Position numbers and translations under genes: made by a program. This document shows, in pieces, positions 40,448 through 50,316 of a stretch of 64,000 bases of DNA; within the stretch, counting starts at the first letter, position 1, and every line of letters starts with the position of its first letter. This DNA comes from Tricholomella constricta. Its lineage: Eukaryota; Basidiomycota; Agaricomycetes; Agaricales; Lyophyllaceae. The stretch covers positions 62,001 through 126,000 of the forward strand of contig JAACJP010000064.1 of assembly GCA_013368375.1 (NCBI GenBank), read 5' to 3'. The notes under the pieces were generated by a model, which ran no database searches, was not told the origin of the DNA, and saw only the letters and a program-made list of their open reading frames with translations.

Positions 40448-42315
40448 CTGTGATAGCCGGTCAGCATTCCGACGTTCATCGAGCACATCAATTTCTGCCT
40501 CCACCCATGGGAAGAGCGCATCGGAAAGCTCACACGGAGGATCTAAAATATGTCATCTTGTCATTGAAGATATGCGGTGAGATTATTGAGTTAAAAGCTT
40601 ACCGAGGCAAGCACGGGGCACAAAGTATGTCTCAGGCTTACGCCCGTTGAACATTGCTGCGCCAAGTAGTGCGTCGACTGGTAGGGTCCGGTCATAGCAC
40701 CTCCGAAATGAACCACTCTCGCTCCACCCTCCAAGGGCCTTCGTGCCGTCGCTACTCGCTCCGTTCTCGCGTGCTATCCTTGCAGACGAAGTGCGCCCAC
40801 CATGAGTCACTTTGCTGATGTGCACGTTATTCTTCGCATGCAGGAGGTTGACTCGATCACGGTGGTCTAAAAAGATAGGTTAGTCGATGCAGCAGGGAAT
40901 CATGTCCCACATGGGTGCTTACTGTCGTAAGACATGGCTTTTGAGATACTACTGGTTGAAAAGACGTAGTGCTCATACCATTCACGTCTGCCGTACTCCC
41001 CGTATCCGGGGTCTTCGAAGTCGGGCTTGAAATTCGGTACAGGCGTGTTCAAAACGTGAAAGATTGAAAAAAAGAGCATGGCCAGGGCACCGACAGGACA
41101 CATTGAGGACACAATTCAACGAAACGGTGACGGAAGGCACCGTGTTCATCGACTCGCCCGTCCTGATTAGTCTTGGCATTATCAGCAAGAATTACAAGAG
41201 CCTATCAAATAACGAACGTCAGATGTGGGTGAGACAGATTTGAGGTGAAGCACGGAAGCACACCTTAACTTCTGCGCCAAGGTGGATATCATTCATTGGC
41301 ACGTCAACAAAAAAAAGATCAGACCAAAGCAGATCTCGCGAGCTGTCTCCTCGGAAGGCAATACTCGACGAGACCAACAGCATTGCTCGATCACGTACAC
41401 CAACAAAGGTTTGACGTGGGCCCGAGAAGTTCTTCAGGCACCAGATAGAGCATTGGATAAGTTGCTCTCTTGTGTAAGTGTCTGTACAACATGCATAAGA
41501 AACATGTAGAGGATAGCTAGTCAGTCAGAATGAACATACCCGCAATAGTGCCTGCAGCTTTCAAGGCCTGTGATTTCTCGACACGCATTGGCTCGTTGTG
41601 GGATATGGCATCCTCAAATTTCTTGATTCGTTCGTCCCAACGAAGCGGGCGCTGGGCATCGAAATCGTTGGGGTAGTCACTCTGGTGGTTCAGCCGGTGG
41701 TGTTCGAGGGCAGAAATCACTTGTTTGAGGTGGGAACGACCAACGAACGAGCCTTCAATGATCATAGTCTTGCTTCCCTGCTTACGCTAAAGAAGAAGAA
41801 GTGAGTACGGTTCAGCAATGAGGAGGAGAGCGACACGGTACCTTTGGGCGAGTAGCCTCGTAGTCAAGATACATCATCACTTTTGCTGCGGTAATGGGAA
41901 ATGACGGGAGGACCTCTCGTGTCGGATCTGCAGTTACTACACAAGGCTGATAGACTGTATCCCACCAGAGCTGATAGGCAGAGACATGCCTCCCATAAGA
42001 TGCCTTGGTTCCCTTATCTTCCTGCTCTCTTACGGCGTATTCCTTTCGCTTCTGATGAGCTTCCGCATGCAGCAAGTCCTTCGAACGCTGGGCACGGTCA
42101 AGCAACGAGGTAGTGCTCTTGGTGTTCACAGGCGTTGCAGTCGTAGCTACGGCTTGTACAGGAGGGCTTGAATCAAACAGAAGAGGCGGCAGGGGCGCGT
42201 AGGGAACAAACTGGACTTCGGCACTGGTCAGTCGAGTTCGTTTGCGGCTGAGCGGGCTCTGGGCCTGGCCAGGGTCGAGGTGAACGGCCTTTGGTGGTGT
42301 AGTAGGGAGACTCAT
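40448..42315 (-). pseudogene. Tyrosine recombinase/GCR1-like protein, N-terminal and catalytic part
   Basis: Starts at ATG 42315-42313 (MSLPTTPPKAVHLD). The N-terminal DNA-binding part includes SYGRHVSAYQLWWD, FPITAAKVMMYLDYEATRP and SHLKQVISALEHHRLNHQ. The recombinase part shows the first catalytic Arg in SSIAFRGDSSRDLLW (about 41370-41330), the H-x-x-R pair in SKVTHGGRTSSARIA, and the nucleophile Tyr in FRRCYDRTLPVDALLGAA. This R..HxxR..Y set is that of tyrosine recombinases, and with the GCR1-like tail it resembles fungal Crypton-type elements. The coding sequence runs into the Ty3 insertion at 40447. Before that insertion the gene probably encoded a working recombinase. It may be a transposon gene or a domesticated one; no element ends were found. 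Confidence 0.75.
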
Positions 42316-42721
42316 GCTTCTTCAGAAGGAATCAGCACGATGCATGATAGTGAGCGGGACACGCAAACAGGGCTTACATAGCTAATGGATAATTATGTTG
42401 GGGAGTGGGAGTGGGCGTCGTCGTCAAGACACAGCTGAAGTCGAGTTGAGCTGGCTTCAGCGGATCCGAAATTTGATGTGAAGAGACGAAACAAAAACAC
42501 GCACATTATGCTGGATATTAAGGTAAGGAGTCCTGGCTCGCTGTCAATTAGCGCCTGATCATGTCAATGTGATGGCGTGCATGAGAGACGGGGATGTAGA
42601 CGGGGACGGGGATGTTACAAAGATTGCGAAAAAATTGCCAGCGCCGTACTAGGGTCGAGGGTTCGTCCGCGAAAAAATGTCCTAAAGATTTGACCCGCGT
42701 TGATCTGAGAGAGATGTTCAG

Positions 42722-42975
42722 AAATCAATGCGTGTGTCGTCGCATTGCGCAACGCAACGTGATGCTCACCGGAGAGGGCAATCCCTTCTTCGTGTTGTTG
42801 CCTGAGGAGGCGCACGAAGGACGGGAGTCTGAGTAACAAGAGCAATGAAATCAGTGCATGTTTCGTCGCATTGCGCAACATGATGCTTACCGGAGAGGGC
42901 AATGGGGCAATCCCTTGATCCTTTTTTGTGTTGCTTTGAGGCGCGCGAAGGACCAGAGTCTGAGTATGGAGGACA
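42722..42975. repeat. Imperfect tandem duplication of about 125 bp
   Basis: Two diverged copies share CGTCGCATTGCGCAAC, ACCGGAGAGGGCAAT and GAGTCTGAGTA. They lie in the 2-kb gene-free stretch 42316-44310, where I see no reliable gene. Confidence 0.7.
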
Positions 42976-43411
42976 AGAGCATGGTGTGTGTGGAATGATA
43001 ATTTATTGGGCGTAAGGAATATCAATATCTTATAATCTGGTACAAGAGAGTCTTCAAAACTCGTTAGGGGGTCGTTAGGTCAGGTCGCGCGCGTTTGCGG
43101 GAACGGAAGCCTGAGAGAGAGGAGAGAGCCTTCATTCTTCTTCGTTTGGGCGTGCTGCACGGTGCTGCACGCGTCTTTTTTTCTTCGTTCACGCGTTCTT
43201 TTGACGTTGCTAAGAGCGCGAGCACACGACGGGGAGGGCAGTGGCAGACGGGCAGCGAGCGCGAGCAGAGAAGAGAAGAGAAGAGAAGACGACGAACGGC
43301 CGTGTGCAGAGAGAGTTCGGGCTCAGGCCTAGAGACAGAGAGAGCTCCAACCCTAGAGTGGGGGCACAGTTGGGGGGCGGCCGAAGATGCCGCTCCGTCA
43401 CGCGATCGGCG

Positions 43412-43551
43412 AGCCGAGAGGGGGAGCCGAGACGGTCGAGGGAGCCGAGACACTGTTCAGACCCGGGAGTATCAGCATGTAGCCGAGAGAGGGAGCCGAG
43501 ACGGTCGAGGGAGCCGAGACTTGTTGTTCGGACCCGGGAGTATCAGCGTGT
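43412..43551. repeat. Tandem direct repeat, two units of about 70 bp
   Basis: AGCCGAGAG...GAGACGGTCGAGGG...CCCGGGAGTATCAGC occurs at 43412-43480 and again at 43481-43551. An AGAAG microsatellite lies just before (43267-43288). The flanking 43552-44310 is AT-rich and empty. Confidence 0.8.
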
Positions 43552-44310
43552 ATCGGGCTGGTGACGCCGCTTGGCTTACGCGGGGGTCACCGGCGAGGTC
43601 ACCAGCGCTGGCCGGTAACCCGGTGTATACTCTATATATAAAGTGCTTGTGATTACAGGCGAGACCTTGATACATTATTTGTTGCAATGACAGCATCACG
43701 TGATAAATCTCACACGCCCAAAAAGACGCACCGTCCCGCTCGTTGGTGCATCGGTGCGCCTGCCTACGCGCCGCCCCGCCCTGCGCCCTTGTTTGTTACA
43801 TTTTCACGATCAGAATTCTGCGCCCTTTTTTGATACTTTTCGATCACGATCAAAAGTCTACCTGTACCTGAAGGTGGTCCGAAGCATTGCCATCTATAAT
43901 TGTCCTCCGCCTATAAATATCTGAATGCTGATCCAAAACATTCCCTAAATAAAATAATGGAGAACAACATACTAGTACCCCTCCTGCTCCTCCGTACAGA
44001 AATACGGCGCCAACTATTCACGTAGTTGAGACATGCGGCAAAAACAAAACATATGCAAATTCTCGGGGGTTATCACGCGCATGACAGGCGTTTCTTGTGT
44101 GATTTTCAAAACCTTCGGCGTCAAAATGCAAAACACTATGCAAAACACTAAAGTATATTAACAACTGAAGTACCAAGATACAAGATAAACATAATATGCA
44201 TCAAAAATAATACAGTAAGTCTTGCCATTCAAGCCCTTGCTTTTTTTGCAGCTCTACAATACAAACTTCGTCGAAAATCAGGATAAGGTACTACTGAGGC
44301 ATGAAACGGC

Positions 44311-46521
44311 TTACTTTGTATTTTGCTTCCCTTCACTCTTGCGCTTCGTTGCCTTCGAGCTCATGCGATTTCCGTATGCATCCCGTGTTTGTTGACCGTT
44401 CTCGTCCACAGTCAAAGGGAGAACCTCTCTTGTAGCGGGAACTTTGCGCGCTCGCATCCCGCGGCCAGAAGGACCAGATTCGATGTTCGTTTCTTGTGTA
44501 GGTGCAGCCTTCGTGGCTCTCGGCTTCCTCGGCCTTGACACTTTGGGTGCAGGTGGGGTCGGTGGGGTCGGCAGTTTCTTGAGACTGACTAAGAGCGCTT
44601 CCCAATCTGTGTTGGGCGAGGGAGACGTTTGCCGATGATGATCCGATGCACCTGAAAACAAGGGGGAGGATGGTTGGTCCGTGGGATACATATCGGAAGG
44701 GAAGATGAAGGGGATACTAGTCGGACGCTCCGGGACTTGACGGGATGACACGTGACATTCATCTTGTGGCGAGAGATCCAGAGCGACAGCGCCGGATAGG
44801 TCTGGTGGGGGCACGAGTGGTATGGGGAGTGATGCAGGTGTTGCTGCAGGGTCTGGTAGGGACATGAATGGTATGGGGACTGATGTAAGTGTTGTAGTCG
44901 TTGTTGTAGGGTCTAGTGAGGACACGAATGGTATGGAGATCGGTGCAGGCATTGCTGCAGGCGAAAACTGCGGAGTGGCAGGCATGGGTGAGGCCAGTGA
45001 GGCCGGCGAGGAAGGTGAAGTACTAGGCGCGAACGATACTAAAGACGCCGAGGGTGAGGCAATAGACGTGAGTAAGGCCGGCGAGGAAGGTGAAGTACTA
45101 GGCGCAAACGAAACTAAAGACGCCGAGGCAGGCATGGGAGAGCTCAAGGAGGGACTGGGCACGAGTGTTGTAAGTGACGTAGGGGGCACCGAGGGAGGTG
45201 CTGGCATGGGCAATCGTAAGCTTGGATCGATTGACAAGTTGTCCGCGTCATCGATGGCGGCCATTGAATACATCTCGTTGAGGGTTTGAAGCGTGGCATC
45301 GTCGTCCTTGTTGTTATGAAGCATGCGTGATTTGCATACACTCAGGGCTGAAGATGCTGTCAATACAGAGATGATTAAGTCGAAGCCAAGGACGTACGAA
45401 ATACACTCTCGACAAATTGGGCATACGGGCGAAGAAACTTCTTGTTATAGTCCCCGTACGCCTTCCGAAAAGAATGGCTGACTTCGTTCTCTCCGTAGTG
45501 GAATCTGTGAGAGTGGAATAATCAGGACTGGTAGCGGAATTTCAAGATAAGAAACCTACGCTAGAGTCGTCGGCTTTCCGCCATTGACAGGATCTGGACC
45601 ACCGCCAATTATGGTCCATATCCAACCCGTTTGCTGTCCGAGAGACTCGGTGAGGCGGAACATGGCATCAGGGATGCATTCAATGGCTCTAAATTGGAAG
45701 ACTTAGTATCACTAAGGCAAGGATTGAGAATAGAACATACGATGCATATTGCTCCGCTGTACGCTTCACCATGCCACCAGGCTCGACGGACGCGGCTTTC
45801 CCCTTCTTGAAGGCATCCCTCTCGGCAATGAGCTCCTGGCGGAGCTCCTCAGGCTCAGCGTCAAATGCCTTCTGTAGTTCGGCCTTGACAACACCGATAG
45901 CCTTCCTGTGTTGAGTGGAGGTCATTGTGTCCATGGTGGCTTGAACATGGGCTCAGACTTTGTCGGCATAGAATTTCTTCGAGTATAATTCCAGAAGCTG
46001 GGGGCCACGAGTAGGCTTCGCTGGATTGAGTTGCAAAGCGAGGTTGTTCGCTTTGGCCTTCTTTGAACCTTTCTTGCTGTTGACACGATTGTTGAACCAC
46101 TCTTTGAGCCGCTGAATCAAAGTTAGCAGGGAACGGGAAATGAAAAGTGAAGATAGCGCACCTTTTTTTGAAGCGCGACATGGTTCAAGACCTTCTTGGG
46201 GGGCTTCTTCGGTTTTTCCTGCTCATTGCTGGCGGTCGTTTGGAGTCCCGAATCCAAATTGGGTGTGACCAATGTCTGTGACACATGATCGCTTTCCTGG
46301 GCGCTCGGGGCGCTTTCCTGGGCAGTTTCTGGGGCAGTTTCTTGGGCACTTTCTGAGTCTGGAAGATCCTGTGGCGGAGGAGGCCAGCGTGCAAACCATT
46401 CACGTTCTACAAGATGCCAAAAGGTATATGTCAAATTTCGCTTCTGGTGCTCAATAAACAAGTCAAGATACGATTGTAGGAACACTGTCTGATCAGGACT
46501 GGCCCAGGTATTCGGCGCCAT
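44311..46521 (-). pseudogene. Unknown agaricomycete protein with one in-frame stop
   Basis: Exon 1 (46521-46162, MAPNTWASPDQTVFLQSYL) and exon 2 (from 46112, RLKEWFNNRVNSKKGSKK) splice in frame. Further exons give QQTGWIWTIIGGGPDPVNGG, YGENEVSHSFRKAYGDYNKKF and a last exon from about 45363 rich in Pro/Ser with repeated LVSFAPSTSPSSPA units and a basic end. In exon 2 the frame reads ADKV, TGA (45955-45953), AHVQATMDT. The sequence on both sides is coherent, so this is a single nonsense change or an error. I know this arrangement from many mushroom genomes without a function. The KEWFNN motif recalls the third helix of homeodomains, but the resemblance is weak. C-terminal repeats 45004-45140 are near-exact duplicates. 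Confidence 0.6.
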
Positions 46522-46780
46522 CTACATTTGGAATAAGCCCCGAATACAATTTTGGAATAACCGAATATCTCACTTTGATGACCTGAATGCCGATCTTGAC
46601 ATTGTAAGTTGCTCACATAATCATACCCCTCGGGACAATCGGGCAAAGCCGATCAGCTGTATAGCCTGAACCAATAGGCTTGCTGAACAGGCCATCCGGC
46701 CATATCCGAGCAACTGTACAGCTGGCCTGATTTGAAAATATCGGGATATCGGTAAAAATCAACCTCGATCGTTCAATCAA

Positions 46781-47755
46781 ATGGTCCAACTGAACTGTCC
46801 TGCCGGTGCCGGCGCCAACGACGTGATCACTACCGATCACATCGTTGCCGCCCTCCAAGAGCTTGGTTTATCCCTGAGGCAAAACTTCGGCAGTAATGAT
46901 CTGCCGTTCTCCGTTTATATTCCTATTTAACATATTCCTAGATGGGACTGTGACCATCACCATAGCCGGCGCGAGCTCTCAGAACTCTCCTACTGAGCTG
47001 GCTGATACTCCTGAAGCTACAAGCCAACCACAGGTTGCTGTAAACAGTCTCGCAGCTAGGGAGCGCACCCATGGGCAAGGTAAGCTTTCCAACCTTCCGA
47101 TTTTTACATTGTTGACTTTTAACTAGGGTTCTTTGTCACCGATGCTCCAGCCTCTGTCGCCGCCTCCACTCCTGAAAATGTGAGCGCTGACACAAGCATC
47201 GAAACAAGCATCGACATGCAAACCAACCCAAGCACCGACACGAGGGCCGACGCGAGCACCGACACGAGGGCTGACATGAGGGTCGACACGAGCACCAACA
47301 AAAAAACCAACCCAAGCACCGACGACGGTGATAATGGTACTGGTACTGTTGCGCCGCCTACCAGCCCTGTCGACGACACCGAGTTTGTGGAACCTGAGAC
47401 CCACCTTTGCGCGCGCTGTGCCGCCATCATCCCTTCATCTGATGTGACGTCTCCTGGACCAGCTCCCATGTCCATGTCTGCATCCTCTGGGCCCACTCCC
47501 ACCATGTCCACTGTCTTGTCAAACACTACAAGGTGGTACGCGGTGGTCATTGGCCATGCTGTCGAGGTGTTCCAGGGCTGGTAACTACATTTCCTTGTTT
47601 TATTGATGCATTCTGAGTATTTACACAGGCCCACTGTCGATCCTCTTGTCAAAGGGGTCTCCGGCTTCCGATGTAAGCAATACATCTCATATGAAGACGC
47701 TCTTGCGGCCTTTGAAGAGGCTCGCAGCCTGGGTTTGGTAGCTGTCAGGAACTAA
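46781..47755 (+). CDS. Protein with RNase H1 N-terminal/viroplasmin-like domain (4 exons)
   Basis: Exons 46781-46892, 46942-47079, 47127-47580 and 47629-47755 are in frame with GT-AG introns of 47-49 nt. The N-terminus is MVQLNCPAGAGANDV. The middle is a Thr/Asp-rich linker with repeated STDTRAD units. The C-terminal domain reads RWYAVVIGHAVEVFQGW, then VSGFRCKQYISYEDALAAFEEA, the small RNase H1 N-terminal fold that binds RNA/DNA hybrids, also found in caulimovirus viroplasmin. There is no RNase H catalytic domain, so this is a stand-alone binding module. Many mushroom genomes carry such stand-alone versions. The gene diverges from the pseudogene on its left (start-to-start about 260 bp). Confidence 0.7.
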
Positions 47756-47886
47756 AGTAGCCGTCTATAATATCATCTTTATTGTCGTACCTTGCTTGTA
47801 GCTTTTGAATGGGTCCAGTTGGGTGCGCGACCCTCAAATAAAATTTATTGTCAAAGGAAACGGTTTATTGACAATCAAGGGACAGT

Positions 47887-48633
47887 CTAAGCTACTTGGT
47901 ACAGAAGGCCCTGGTTTTGATGAATGGTCGCGAGGCCACTAGGATCGAGCATGGCAGAAGCGAGCAAATCTTCGAGTGAACTCAAGAGACTACTGACCAT
48001 GCCTGCCACGACCTCGGAGTGTTTCCATTCAGTGCCAACACCTGCAAGTTGAAGAATCTCAGACTGATAGCGGCGGACCGATGACTGGAGCTTAGAGGTG
48101 CCAAGAATAGCGTCATGAATGTTGTTCGCATCGTGACTGATGGAAAATTGGTGATACAGGGCATCCACATAAGCGAAGGGTAGCTTGCCACCAATGAAGG
48201 TTGTGTATCGAGCGGCAATTCGTTCGACCCTCTCGCACCAGTAAGAAAGGTGGTCTCGGTTGCTAGAATATAAATACATTTAGCGCACGAGAGGCCTACA
48301 GACCGTGCAGAGCATACCCTGTGTTGTCGAGCATTTTGCGGGTGGTTTGATTGCTCGTTGGCCGTGAAACAGTGACCGGCAGCACTTGTCTAGCACTATA
48401 GGGATGGCAACGTTAGTGTGACAATGTTGGTAGAAGTGATTGCCGAACCGTAAGACATTTTGGCGATATTGTTCACTCCGTCGCACACCAATGATTGCCC
48501 GGTTTCTAAAAACAATGATTCAGTAAGATTGCAGGGAATTCAGTGAGCCTTACCTGTCATAAATACGTTTGCTTTTGGCATTGTTGGCGGCTCGTTGTTC
48601 CTCTGGGGTAAAGTAGAGACGAGGGCGGGCCAT
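47887..48633 (-). CDS. Small basic protein of unknown function (4 exons)
   Basis: ATG at 48633-48631 gives MARPRLYFTPEEQRAANNAK, followed by SKRIYDRNRAIIGVRRSEQYRQN across the first intron. Two further introns lead into SNRDHLSYWCERVERIAARYTTFIGG-like sequence, continuing to a stop at 47887. The Arg/Lys-rich start with a TPEE motif recalls basic-region proteins common near mushroom transposons. No enzyme motif is visible. The start codon is directly next to a solo LTR, so the native promoter has been pushed 359 bp upstream. Confidence 0.55.
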
Positions 48634-48992
48634 TGTTAGGGCGACCCTTACAGTGGAGCGCTATCGCACTGGCAGAGGGGAATCCAATGTTATATTATGT
48701 ACAATAGAGGGAGCGTAAGTATGACCTACCTGGCAGAGGGGAATCCAATGAGAATAGAGTAAGGATTCCCCCATGTCAGGAGGTTGACTATATACAAGTA
48801 TGATACTTGAGGGCCGGCAGTGTGTTACTTGAGGGCTGGCAGTATGTCACTTGAGGGCCGGTTGGTTGGTCACGTGATCACCCGAGGAATCGGACAGTCA
48901 CGTGATCACCTGAGGAATTTGGACGGTCACATGATCGCAGTTGGGGGACAGTTGGTGAGTGTCGGAGGGCGTGAACGGGAGTTTCCCTGACA
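48634..48992 (-). repeat. Solo LTR, Ty3 family 1
   Basis: TGTTAGGG...TGACA, 359 bp, flanked by the target duplication GCCAT (48629-48633 and 48993-48997). It keeps the doubled GGCAGAGGGGAATCCAATG motif, TATATA, and an AGAATAGAGTA self-primer like copy B. Three short tandem units with GAGGGCCGG or GAGGGCTGG lie at about 48807-48865. It was formed by recombination between the two LTRs of a former insertion. Confidence 0.9.
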
Positions 48993-50316
48993 GCCATGAC
49001 CGGATGGTAGAAGTCAAGGGTCGATGACCTGTGTTAGATCATAATAGCAATCCACAACACTGCTGTCCGACCTTTACAGGGTTGTCTGACCTTTACTGCC
49101 GGCATTGATCCACGCCAAATTTGCCGCTCCAGATGAAAGCTGAGACCTTCAAGTCACCATTTGATGCTTAATATCACTCATTCAAATGTGTCTACAGGTA
49201 TAGAAAGGAGCTATGTTTTCTCCTTGACGTTCAGCCACTGATCTGTTTGTACATGCATTTGCCATCAAACTTGATCGTTCAGGAGTTTTGGTTTAACCGA
49301 CGCTTCAACATTCGCGTATCGTATCGGGGTAAAAACAAATCGGTGGGTGTTCCTCGATCAACTGTTGCTGTCCATGTGTCCTACCTAACTGAGATATAGA
49401 TGGCACCTGTCAATATTGACATTTTCGAGAATGGGCGCAAAGAGTCGCCGGCACAATTCCAGTTCTTGAAGTATCTTGCACCCATCTACAGGCGTGCTAG
49501 CAAGGAATCAAAAAGAACTCTTTTTCAGGGCAGGGCACTACAATGTAATGTGACCGACGCTCTGGCGGGCCTATACAGTGTACCGTAGTTGACGCATCGA
49601 GCGAGTCCTCTGTGTCGTAGCGGACGCCTATACAGTGTGTTGTTGTTGACGGAGCAGCGGACTTCATACACTGTAAGGTACGTTACTGCAGCAGCGGGCT
49701 CGCTACGCAGCCAGAGGGCCCTCATGGTCAAACCATTACCGCCACGGCCGGATTTTGTTCCGGACCCGTGTATTCCGGGTCGAGATTGATTATCCGGATT
49801 AGCATTGGCAGCGCAATTCCGGGCCCGTATAGCAATCCGTGAATTCTGTGCTCTGTCCCGGGTCCATTACCGCTGCGGCCGGATTTTGTTCCGGATCTGT
49901 GTATTCCGGGTCGACATTGGTTATCCGGATTAGCATTGGCAGCGCAATTCCGGGCCCGTATAGCAATCCGTGAATTCTGTGCTCTGTCCCGGGTCCATTA
50001 CCGCCGCGGCCGGATTTTGTTCCGGATCCGTGTATTCTGGGTCAAAAATTCGTTTCCGGGATTTAAATATCTGGCTCCGGACTCAGGCAGTCAAGGTGTC
50101 CCGCAATCTGCATATACTTGAAGGTAACACAGTTACGCCATCGTTTTGCTGCACACTTTCAAGCCTCATTATTTATCCAAAGTCACTCACACTCCAGTGG
50201 AGATTGATTGTAATAGGGTACAAAGCTTTAATCAAATTTTAATCAAATATCACAGTGCATAGATAGATACAGCAATCAATGTTTTCATAGTAATGGCATT
50301 TTTCTGTCTCTTGATC
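48993..50316. other. Gene-free stretch
   Basis: Only short, unconvincing frames. It contains the 131-bp tandem repeat listed separately and, at about 49540-49700, two CCTATACAGTGT motifs 60 bp apart with an inverted TACACTGTA downstream, perhaps the wreck of a small inverted-repeat element. Confidence 0.4.
49733..50045. repeat. 131-bp tandem repeat, about 2.4 units
   Basis: CCATTACCGC...CGGCCGGATTTTGTTCCGGA recurs at 49733, 49864 and 49995, exactly 131 bases apart. The spacer GGATTAGCATTGGCAGCGCA is also repeated. Confidence 0.85.

Noticed and set aside
43260..43300. CRISPR-like or regulatory repeat array
   Set aside because: It is a simple AGAAG microsatellite followed by two 70-bp units in a fungal genome; no spacer structure.
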